Assembly: GCA_001784805.1 (NCBI GenBank)
Contig: MFSE01000024.1
Location: 1-52,081, forward strand
Direction: 5' to 3'
Length of the DNA stretch: 52,081 nucleotides
Source of the DNA: Candidatus Moranbacteria bacterium RIFOXYA12_FULL_35_19
Lineage (GTDB): Bacteria; Patescibacteriota; Minisyncoccia; Moranbacterales; UBA2206
The translations under genes and the position numbers were made by a program. The notes under the pieces are model-generated. The model did no database searches, was not told the DNA's origin, and saw nothing but the letters and a program-made list of their open reading frames with translations. Position 1 is the first letter of the stretch, and the number at the start of each line of letters is the position of its first letter. Below are positions 45,597 through 52,081 of this stretch, piece after piece.

Positions 45597-45739
45597 ACCC
45601 TGTTAAATAATTTTAATTTTTTAAAAAAAATTAAAATTAGATTTGTATATATTTAAAATTAACAATAGATAGGATAATTAATAATAATTTAAATTAAGTT
45701 GTATCTTTATAGAAAGCTACAAATCTTATTTAACAGGGT
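45597..45739. repeat. 143-bp MITE-like element with 14-bp terminal inverted repeats
   Basis: ACCCTGTTAAATAA (45597-45610) and its exact complement TTATTTAACAGGGT (45726-45739) flank an AT-only interior without ORF. The termini match the outer stem of the polA element at 16250 (ACCCCGTTAAAT). Its right end supplies the only purine-rich stretch (CAGGG) before the copA start codon. Confidence 0.85.
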
Positions 45740-45741
45740 AA

Positions 45742-47910
45742 ATGAATAAAAAAATAATTCTAAAAATTTCTGGCATGACTTGTGCAAGCTGTGCGCTTAG
45801 TAATGAAAAAAAATTAGTCAAAACTAAAGGAATAATTTTGGCTTCAGTTAATTTTGCTTCAAAAAATGCGCAAATAGAATATAATCCAAAATTAATTGAT
45901 GAAAATAAAATAAAAAAAATAATCAAAGATAATGGCTATAACATTGAAGAACATGGCGAGCATCATCATGAGATGGAGAATATAACAAAAAATTGGAACA
46001 GTTTTATTTGGTCAGCAGTTTTGAGTGCGCCGGTACTTTTGGAAATGTTTTATAAATTTAGATTGGGTCGAAATATTTTGGGCATTGATTTGGTTATGTG
46101 GGTCCATCTTTTCTTAGCGACAATTGTTGTTTTTGTTTTTGGTTGGCGTTTTCATCGCACAATGCTTCTGAAGCTCAAAAAGTTTGAAGCTAATATGGAC
46201 ACCTTAGTTTCAATTGGAACTCTGGTAGCCTATTTTTTTAGCTTGTGGGCATTTTTTGCCGGTCAAGAGGGTTATTTGGAATCAGCGGTAGCCATTATCA
46301 CGCTCATTCTTTTGGGTAAATATTTTGAAAGTCTAAGTATGGGACGAGCAGGAGAAGCGATGAGAAAACTCATGGAATTTGGAGTGAAATATGCTCGGGT
46401 AATTGATGTGCAAAATAAAGAAGAAATGATTGAAATTGACAAGGTGAAAATTGGCGATATCCTTCTTGTGAAACCGAGTGAAAAAATTCCGCTTGACGGA
46501 GAAATAATTTCAGGTGTTTCTAGTGTGGACGAATCAATGCTCACAGGCGAATCCTTGCCAGTAGAAAAAAAAATAGGTGAAAAAGTATATGGCGCAACCA
46601 TAAATCAGGATGGCGTGATAAGAATCAAAGTGACCCAGATTGGCGACGGTACAGTGCTCGCACAAATAATTAAAACTGTGGAAGAAGCACAAATGTCCAA
46701 GGCGCCCATTCAAAAATTAGCTGACAAGATTTCGAGCTATTTTTCTCCCGCTATTATTCTTCTATCGCTGGCCACATTTTTGGGATGGTATTTCTTTTCT
46801 GGTAATATTTCTCTTTCAATAATAAACGCCGTGGCTGTTTTAGTTATCGCATGTCCATGCGCTCTCGGACTCGCCACGCCAACGGCGATTATGGTAGGAA
46901 CTGGGCGTGGTGCAAAAAAAGGCATACTTTTCAAAAATAGCGAAAGCTTTGAAAGAGCTAAGAAAATTTCCATTGTAGTTTTTGATAAAACTGGCACACT
47001 TACTCAAGGGAAACCGGAAGTCAAAAAAATTATAGTTAATACAGAGGAAAATTTTTCAGAAAGTTCAGTTTTGAAAATCGCCGCATCTCTTTCGATTAAT
47101 TCCGAGCACCCAATTTCTAGTGCGATTAATAGTTACATCAAAGAAAAAAATATTACTCTGGCGCAGTTAGAAGAAATTAAGGAAGAAAAAGGCAAAGGAC
47201 TTTCAGCAATTTGCCAAGAGCATAAAACCAGTTTGCTTTTAGGCAACAAAAAATTACTAGAAGATTATGGCGTGGATCTGACTTGGGTGAAAAATAGTTT
47301 AAATGAAGATAATCAAATGGACGGTTCATATCTTTTTGTAGCGCATAGCAAAAAAGTAATTGGCGCAATTGTGGTGGCGGACAAAGCTAGAGCTGAAGCC
47401 AAACAAGTTATTGAAAAAATAAAGAAAATGAAAATTGCTGTGGCAATGATAACAGGGGACAGCAAAAAAACGGCTGAAGTTATTGGGAAAGAATTAGGCA
47501 TAGAAAAAATAATTGCTGAAGTTTTGCCAGATGAAAAATCTAAGGAAATAAAAAAATTACAAGAAGAGGGTGAGGCGGTAATTTTTGTAGGAGATGGGAT
47601 AAACGATGCGCCAAGTTTGGTGCAAGCTGATCTTGGAATTGCTATGGGCAGTGGCACTGACATTGCCAAGGAAGCGGGGCAAATTATTCTCTTGGAAAGC
47701 AATTTGGAAAAAGTGGTGGAAGCAATTGAAATTTCCAGAACTACTTTTCACACTATCAAACAAAATTTATTTTGGGCTTTTTTCTATAACATTGTGGCTA
47801 TTCCGCTAGCTGTTTTTGGATTTTTGTCTCCCGCCATTGCTGCGGGCGCAATGTCGCTTAGCTCGGTATCGGTGGTGTTGAATAGTCTTCGAATTTATAG
47901 GAAAAAGTAG
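45742..47910 (+). CDS. copA: P1B-type copper-exporting ATPase CopA
   Basis: The 722-residue protein has one N-terminal HMA domain (GMTCASC, about 11-17), a His-rich stretch ([10 protein letters not shown]), the A-domain [12 protein letters not shown], the transmembrane CPC metal site ([14 protein letters not shown]), the phosphorylation motif DKTGTLT, the P1B-specific HP (SEHPIS) and GDGINDAPS. It exports Cu(I) using ATP. It is third in the CsoR-regulated operon, but separated from the second gene by the 143-bp element at 45597. Confidence 0.97.
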   Translation: MNKKIILKISGMTCASCALSNEKKLVKTKGIILASVNFASKNAQIEYNPKLIDENKIKKIIKDNGYNIEEHGEHHHEMENITKNWNSFIWSAVLSAPVLLEMFYKFRLGRNILGIDLVMWVHLFLATIVVFVFGWRFHRTMLLKLKKFEANMDTLVSIGTLVAYFFSLWAFFAGQEGYLESAVAIITLILLGKYFESLSMGRAGEAMRKLMEFGVKYARVIDVQNKEEMIEIDKVKIGDILLVKPSEKIPLDGEIISGVSSVDESMLTGESLPVEKKIGEKVYGATINQDGVIRIKVTQIGDGTVLAQIIKTVEEAQMSKAPIQKLADKISSYFSPAIILLSLATFLGWYFFSGNISLSIINAVAVLVIACPCALGLATPTAIMVGTGRGAKKGILFKNSESFERAKKISIVVFDKTGTLTQGKPEVKKIIVNTEENFSESSVLKIAASLSINSEHPISSAINSYIKEKNITLAQLEEIKEEKGKGLSAICQEHKTSLLLGNKKLLEDYGVDLTWVKNSLNEDNQMDGSYLFVAHSKKVIGAIVVADKARAEAKQVIEKIKKMKIAVAMITGDSKKTAEVIGKELGIEKIIAEVLPDEKSKEIKKLQEEGEAVIFVGDGINDAPSLVQADLGIAMGSGTDIAKEAGQIILLESNLEKVVEAIEISRTTFHTIKQNLFWAFFYNIVAIPLAVFGFLSPAIAAGAMSLSSVSVVLNSLRIYRKK

Positions 47911-47931
47911 AATATTATAATTTTCATAGAT

Positions 47932-47966
47932 AAAAAAATACTACCGTATTCTAGTATACGGTAGTA
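47932..47966 (-). terminator. Terminator for the 48012 gene; also a hairpin after copA
   Basis: An 11-bp stem TACTACCGTAT / ATACGGTAGTA with a 6-nt loop. On the minus strand it is followed by seven T; on the plus strand T follows only 9 nt later. Confidence 0.85.
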
Positions 47967-48011
47967 AGATAGCTTTTTTAAATCTTCCTAATATTGAATG
48001 TTAGAGTAAAG

Positions 48012-48614
48012 TTATTGGTAAACCTTATTATAATAAATTCCAACATCGGCGATCCATTTAGAAACGCTTTCGTCGCTATGCCCAGTACAATTCCAACCGC
48101 ACTTCCAAACAATCATTTCTTCTGGCGTGGATAACTCGGAATCATTGATAAGTGCGCTTATTCTTTTACCAACTACATTGACCGCTTCGCGAGGACTGGA
48201 AAAACAAGTGTAGCCACTGGGTGTCATATTTTCACTTTGTCCACGGTAGCCCCAATAATTGAAACAATCTTTTCCATTAAGCTTAGGAGAATATTTTCCC
48301 CAATTACTTTCTTTCTTGGCAATACCAATGAGAAAAGCAGCGGTTCTTTTTTCTTTAGTAGAAATATAGGGGGCCATTTTTTCCATTGGATAGCCAGCCA
48401 ATAAAACATTAATATTTTTTTCCAAAGGAGTGGTGATTTTTGTTTTTATTTCCGGTTTTACAATTGAAAGTGATCGGGTATAATCTAAAATTAAAATATC
48501 ATAAAAAAGCGCCAAAATGACCATAAATAAAAGCACAGCTTTTTTATTGAAAACCTTCTCTGGTGGGGGAAGAACGAACTTTTTTTTGAGTAATTTTTTG
48601 AGTTTCTTTTTCAT
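48012..48614 (-). CDS. Membrane-anchored lysozyme-like (glucosaminidase-type) protein
   Basis: A basic N-terminus (MKKKLKKLLKKKF) and one membrane helix (about 28-48) precede a lysozyme-fold region. The putative catalytic Glu is in IGIAKKESNWGKYSPKL (about 97-113), followed by CFNYWGYRG and SSPREAVNVVGKRI. This resembles glucosaminidase/transglycosylase domains that cleave peptidoglycan glycans. Four cysteines after residue 115 may form disulfides. The active site would face outside. Substrate and catalytic residue are inferred. Confidence 0.72.
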   Translation of the reverse strand: MKKKLKKLLKKKFVLPPPEKVFNKKAVLLFMVILALFYDILILDYTRSLSIVKPEIKTKITTPLEKNINVLLAGYPMEKMAPYISTKEKRTAAFLIGIAKKESNWGKYSPKLNGKDCFNYWGYRGQSENMTPSGYTCFSSPREAVNVVGKRISALINDSELSTPEEMIVWKCGWNCTGHSDESVSKWIADVGIYYNKVYQ

Positions 48615-48635
48615 AAGAATGGCTTATTTAACAAC

Positions 48636-48659
48636 AAAAACGGGCTAACACCCGTTTTT
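48636..48659. terminator. Bidirectional terminator after the beta-propeller gene
   Basis: AAAAACGGG-CTAACA-CCCGTTTTT is symmetrical, with T-runs on both strands. It separates the 48715 gene from the lysozyme-like gene. Confidence 0.88.
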
Positions 48660-48714
48660 ATATTTTTCTACTCACAACTTAATTATAGCACAATTTAGGC
48701 CAAAAAGCAAGGAT

Positions 48715-49638
48715 TTAGAAATTGCATTGGCTACCCTCGGGACAATCGGAAAAATCCAGTCGATCTTGGTCGCGGACGATATCTTTTTGCGTGCTGATTT
48801 TGTAGCGGTAAGTCGGCGTGGGATAGGTGGCATAAGAACTACTAGTGGAAGAAGTTTCAGATTCTTCGGTAGCTGATTCTTCTTCCGTTGAAGAAACAAC
48901 TTGGTTGTTAACAACTGTCACAATAGTATCTCCATTTTGAGCTTCATAAGTGAAATCAGTGCCGTCTTCGGAAAAAGAAAAACTGATAATATTGTCGTAA
49001 GCTTGGCTCACTTGGCCGTCGATTACTATATAAACTTTATCATCTTCAATTATTACATAAGCGATTCTGTCGCCGTTTTCGCTTAAAATTATAGCAGAAG
49101 AATTGCCTTCGGGATCTTGGGCGATACCGATTTCAGAATATTCTTCGCTTTCGGTGAGTGTTCCGGAAATATCGGAAATTTCCGCACTGATCACGACATA
49201 AGCATTACTGCCTTTAGTGGCAACAAAAGCGATAGTGCTTCCGTCTCGGCTGAAAACAATATGATTGGCTTTTTGGTAAGCATTTATTTCATAAGTGTTA
49301 TTAACCACTACATAGGCTTGGCCGTTTATCTCGGCGTTATAAGCAATTTGGGTTCCATCAAAACTGAAAACTGGATTGGAAACAAAATCATAAGCTTTTC
49401 CTTCCGTGCCATTCCAAATCACTGACCATTGATCGCCTTTTTTTATTTTGTAAACTGTATTCTTTCCGTTGGAAGCAAAGAAAATATCCGGATTTTTTTG
49501 GGCGGGTTTAGTTGTGGTGGTTTGCGAAGGAGCGACTTCAACTGGTTTTTTTGATTTTACCCAAACAAAGAAAAAAATAACAAGAGCGGAAAACAACGCG
49601 ATAAAAAGTAACGGTAATATTTTTTTATTGTTTTTCAT
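48715..49638 (-). CDS. Membrane-anchored beta-propeller (PD40/WD40-like) protein
   Basis: One N-terminal membrane helix (about 7-28) and a Thr/Lys/Pro linker precede five or so TolB-type blades of the form PVFSFDGTQIAYNAE, IVFSRDGSTIAFVAT, IILSENGDRIAYVI and FSFSEDGTDFTYEA. A Ser/Thr/Glu-rich stretch (about 252-272) and a short tail with two cysteines end it. Such propellers bind proteins or ligands outside the cell; no enzymatic motif is seen. Confidence 0.78.
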   Translation of the reverse strand: MKNNKKILPLLFIALFSALVIFFFVWVKSKKPVEVAPSQTTTTKPAQKNPDIFFASNGKNTVYKIKKGDQWSVIWNGTEGKAYDFVSNPVFSFDGTQIAYNAEINGQAYVVVNNTYEINAYQKANHIVFSRDGSTIAFVATKGSNAYVVISAEISDISGTLTESEEYSEIGIAQDPEGNSSAIILSENGDRIAYVIIEDDKVYIVIDGQVSQAYDNIISFSFSEDGTDFTYEAQNGDTIVTVVNNQVVSSTEEESATEESETSSTSSSYATYPTPTYRYKISTQKDIVRDQDRLDFSDCPEGSQCNF

Positions 49639-49705
49639 TTTATTTTTTTATTTTAGATAAATATTTATATTTTTATCATAACACAAATTTTTTAAATAAG
49701 TAAAA

Positions 49706-50098
49706 TTATTCTTGATTGGCTAAAGCTTCTTTGACTAACCCAGCGAGTTTTTGTGGAGTGGTGAGGGATTTGATGATATAAAAATGAGTGGAGAATTCGC
49801 CGACTTTTTTGACTATTTCATTGTCACTCACATTGCTAAGAATTATTACGGGAATTTTAGCCAAAGCAGTATCATTTTTAAGTTCTTCCAAAACTCCAAT
49901 CCCATCTTTTTTCGGCATCATAATATCCAAAAGAATAATATTTGGACAGTGTGACTTGATAATTACCAAGCCTTCTTCTCCGTCTGTAGCAGTGATAATT
50001 TCAAAACCCTCGTTTCCTAATTTTGTCCCATATATTTCCAAAATATTGGGATCATCATCAATTATACAAACAGTTTTTCTCTCTTCTACAAATAACAT
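49706..50098 (-). CDS. Stand-alone response regulator receiver (CheY-like)
   Basis: A 130-residue REC domain without output domain. The acidic pocket is CIIDDDPN, the phospho-acceptor Asp is in ILLDIMMPKKDG (about 58), the conserved Ser is in VIILSNVSD and the Lys is in FYIIKSL. No histidine kinase lies in the window. It may act on motility, pili or an unlinked kinase. Confidence 0.93.
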   Translation of the reverse strand: MLFVEERKTVCIIDDDPNILEIYGTKLGNEGFEIITATDGEEGLVIIKSHCPNIILLDIMMPKKDGIGVLEELKNDTALAKIPVIILSNVSDNEIVKKVGEFSTHFYIIKSLTTPQKLAGLVKEALANQE

Positions 50099-50272
50099 AG
50101 TATTATGATAAATTGTTACTTTTTAATTATAGCATAAAAAAGCAATTAGATGAATAATTTAGAAGTTATCGGTTTTTTTAATTTTTAATTAAAAAACTTG
50201 CTTTTTTTCCAAATATGTGCCAATATATGGGCAGAACATTACTAACTAAATTTCAAAAAAGGGAGGGGAACC

Positions 50273-51103
50273 ATGAAGAAAATTACTATTCTAGCGAGTA
50301 TTATTCTGGCAGTGGTAGTATTGGTTTCTTCTGCCAATGCTGAAGTTTTCGCCTGCAAGGGCGACGTTGTGGTCTATGGGTATTCGGCCGTGGACCAGAA
50401 CGATGAAAAATATGAAAGCCAGATGTATTTGGCTTTCATGGAGACTATTGCCCAGCGGGGCAGACTGTACGCCCCCTTTTGGGAGGATGGGGGAAACTCT
50501 CCCTTGCGAAGCTGGGATAATACCCCCGGCCCGCTGGAAAATAATAAAAATTATTTTTGGGGGCATATCGAAATTGCCCTTGAGGATGAGTTTGCTAACG
50601 CTGATGGTTGGGACGCCGTGGTGGTATTGAGCCCGACCATTAGTTTTCGCATGATCATGTCTCTCGATCAGGTGGTCGAGAAATATGAGTCATTCTGCGA
50701 AACGGCTGGTCCATACAATCAGCCGTTTTATCCAGTCTTTACGGACTGGTTGAAAAAACAGGCCAGCGACTCAAATCATTGGCTGAACGATCCTGAAATT
50801 CAGGAGGTGTGGTCTGCGGAGTACGGAATAGACCTAATATCTCCAATGTATCAGTATCGGTACGAGCACACCGATATTGATGACGAAGAATTTTGGAAAA
50901 GACCCTCAGACTGCTCGTCGACCTTAGCCTGGTCGATAATTTGGGGGTGGAGGCTAAGGTCTTCACAGGTTCGGGAGATGTTTTTAAATTCTCCTGAGTT
51001 GATAGCGTCGATTGACGCTATTGCACCAGGTCAATTGGCCTGGTGGATTGTAAATAGGGGGCTATTTAGTATTGAGGAGATATACATCGCTCCTCAAGAC
51101 TGA
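50273..51103 (+). CDS. Secreted orphan protein, 276 aa
   Basis: A clear Sec signal peptide (MKKITILASIILAVVVLVSSANA, cleavage before EVF) precedes a Trp- and Tyr-rich domain (11 or more Trp) with three cysteines. I do not recognise a family. The start is fixed by the Shine-Dalgarno GGGAGGGG. GC content is visibly higher than that of its neighbours and no repeats interrupt it, which may mean recent acquisition. It has its own strong terminator. Confidence 0.72.
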   Translation: MKKITILASIILAVVVLVSSANAEVFACKGDVVVYGYSAVDQNDEKYESQMYLAFMETIAQRGRLYAPFWEDGGNSPLRSWDNTPGPLENNKNYFWGHIEIALEDEFANADGWDAVVVLSPTISFRMIMSLDQVVEKYESFCETAGPYNQPFYPVFTDWLKKQASDSNHWLNDPEIQEVWSAEYGIDLISPMYQYRYEHTDIDDEEFWKRPSDCSSTLAWSIIWGWRLRSSQVREMFLNSPELIASIDAIAPGQLAWWIVNRGLFSIEEIYIAPQD

Positions 51104-51106
51104 AAA

Positions 51107-51145
51107 AACGGTCATTCACATTTTATGTGGATGACCGTTGTTCTT
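51107..51145 (+). terminator. Intrinsic terminator after the 50273 gene
   Basis: AACGGTCATTCACAT / ATGTGGATGACCGTT (one mismatch) followed by a T-rich tract. Confidence 0.9.
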
Positions 51146-51201
51146 TTCTTTTCCTTTTTTGAATATTGTTGTATGATTAATGGAGAATTAAAATAAAGTT
51201 T

Positions 51202-51963
51202 ATGAATTTTTTTGACAGTATAATTTTGGGAATAATTGAGGGTATAACAGAATTTTTGCCGATTTCTTCCACCGCCCATTTGATTTTGACGGCTGATTTA
51301 CTGGGTCTTTCTCAAAGTGAATTTCTGAAAAGTTTTGAAATTATCATTCAATTCGGGGCAATTTTGGCGGTGGTAGTTTTGTATTGGAAATTATTTTTGA
51401 AATGGGAAGTGCTTAAAAAACTAATAGTGGCTTTTATCCCCACTGGAATTTTAGGTTTGATTTTTTACAAAATAATCAAAACTTATTTTTTAGAAAGCAC
51501 TAGTCTAATTTTGTGGACATTATTTTTGGGCGGAATATTTTTGATTATTTTTGAAAAGTGGCACAAGGAAAAAGAAAACGCTTCTGAAGACATTGCCAAT
51601 ATTTCTTATAAACATTGTTTTTATATCGGCCTTTTCCAATCAATTGCGATGATTCCTGGGATTTCGCGCTCGGCTACGACAATTCTGGGGGGATTATTGA
51701 TTGGTCTTAGAAGAAAAACTATTGTGGAATTTTCTTTTCTTTTGGCAGTGCCAACAATGCTGGTGGCGTCCGGTTTTGATTTGTTAAATAATATTGAAAA
51801 ATTTTCTCTTTCCGAGAGTCATCTTTTGGCTGTTGGATTCATCACTTCATTTGGGATGGCAATTTTAGGAATAAAGTTTTTTCTTGCTTACATCCAAAAA
51901 AGAACCTTTATAGCTTTTGGAATTTACCGCATAATTATTGTGATTTTGTTTTTAGTAAAGTAA
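51202..51963 (+). CDS. uppP: Undecaprenyl-diphosphatase UppP (BacA family)
   Basis: The 253-residue multi-pass protein has the two catalytic signatures: GIIEGITEFLPISSTAHL (about 9-26) and IPGISRSATT (about 154-163). It dephosphorylates undecaprenyl diphosphate to recycle the lipid carrier for peptidoglycan. A TATGAT -10-like box lies at 51172; a GGAG lies too far from the ATG to be a normal Shine-Dalgarno. Confidence 0.96.
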   Translation: MNFFDSIILGIIEGITEFLPISSTAHLILTADLLGLSQSEFLKSFEIIIQFGAILAVVVLYWKLFLKWEVLKKLIVAFIPTGILGLIFYKIIKTYFLESTSLILWTLFLGGIFLIIFEKWHKEKENASEDIANISYKHCFYIGLFQSIAMIPGISRSATTILGGLLIGLRRKTIVEFSFLLAVPTMLVASGFDLLNNIEKFSLSESHLLAVGFITSFGMAILGIKFFLAYIQKRTFIAFGIYRIIIVILFLVK

Positions 51964-52059
51964 TTTTTTAGAAATTTATTATTTTTTTATCTTGCTACCG
52001 GCGAGTTTTTTTATCCCTAAACTTATCCCCAGTTTTTATTTAATTTTTTCCAATTTTTA

Positions 52060-52068
52060 TGGTATAAT
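52060..52068 (+). promoter_or_regulatory. Extended -10 promoter at the window end
   Basis: TGGTATAAT, the same extended -10 as before ppsA, points out of the window. The -35 region is weak. The gene it serves is not visible. Confidence 0.5.
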
Positions 52069-52081
52069 TTAACTATAAAAA

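Noticed and set aside
50273-51103. Reading the Trp-rich secreted protein as a known hydrolase
   Set aside because: No catalytic motif could be identified; left as an orphan.
51964-52081. DnaA-box-like TTATCCCTA and TTATCCCC, a possible origin
   Set aside because: Only two poor matches (TTATNCACA expected), with no dnaA or dnaN nearby. Only the -10 promoter is supported.
1-52081. UGA recoded as glycine, as in some CPR lineages
   Set aside because: Several well-supported genes (FemAB-like, murE, 43684, 50273) end at TGA, and no conserved gene reads through one.

Overview
The window looks like chromosomal sequence from an uncultivated ultra-small bacterium of the Patescibacteria/CPR, probably the Parcubacteria-Moranbacteria side. 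That is inferred from the AT-rich composition, a PilB-type ATPase duplicated inside one chain, DUF3048 and DUF212 genes, a FemAB-type gene beside a short MurE ligase, and the absence of biosynthetic operons. It is not proven by any single marker. TGA is used as a stop codon, so the standard bacterial code applies. One tRNA gene is present (Ser-GGA); there is no rRNA and no CRISPR array.

Layout. 0-1.2 kb: AbiE toxin-antitoxin pair, the antitoxin cut by the window edge. 1.2-6 kb: yebC, a lamin-tail/PKD surface protein, a PH-domain membrane protein, a small membrane protein and ruvB. 6-7.7 kb: a non-coding stretch with a good promoter and a candidate structured RNA, a small orphan gene and an IS200-type element. 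7.7-12.1 kb: the double PilB ATPase and a degenerate DHH protein. 12.1-18.6 kb: orphan genes mixed with tsaE, a cyclophilin lipoprotein and polA. 18.8-25.8 kb: mutM, a DUF3048 protein, holA, rpsT, ruvA, a FemAB-like transferase and murE. 25.8-33.2 kb: DUF212, LemA, HtpX, membrane proteins, pyruvate kinase and PEP synthase. 33.2-36.5 kb: an accessory patch with a LAGLIDADG protein running into tRNA-Ser, an OB-fold protein and a RhuM-family protein. 36.5-42 kb: groES-groEL under a CIRCE operator, then dnaG-rpoD. 42-43.9 kb: a duplicated cassette of tiny genes with attenuator-like leaders. 43.9-47.9 kb: a copper module (CsoR, HMA-TauE/SafE-cupredoxin, CopA). 47.9-52 kb: a lysozyme-like protein, a beta-propeller protein, a response regulator, a secreted orphan and uppP.

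Two things stand out. First, the 42.06-43.88 kb region holds two related cassettes. Each has a 31-32 codon leader ORF whose stop lies in the loop of a long hairpin; the 3' strand of that hairpin is also the 5' strand of an intrinsic terminator. One leader is rich in Ile/Leu/Val, the other in Phe/Tyr/Trp, and each is followed by two tiny unknown genes with good Shine-Dalgarno sequences. This looks like ribosome-mediated attenuation controlling undescribed small proteins. Second, palindromic elements have entered many housekeeping genes in frame (tsaE, polA, mutM, holA, femAB-like, murE, dnaG, ppsA and the lamin-tail gene). One family has a fixed 19-nt core between unrelated but self-complementary 14-bp arms. 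Another encodes the same peptide in three different proteins. This resembles the palindromic elements of Rickettsia, but the sequences here are not ones I recognise.

Expression signals fall into two classes. Several housekeeping genes have a -10 box ending about 6-7 nt before the start codon and no Shine-Dalgarno, suggesting leaderless mRNAs. The orphan genes (6561, 12198, 18213, 42379, 42625, 43398, 43684, 50273) have strong Shine-Dalgarno sequences, and most have their own promoter or terminator.
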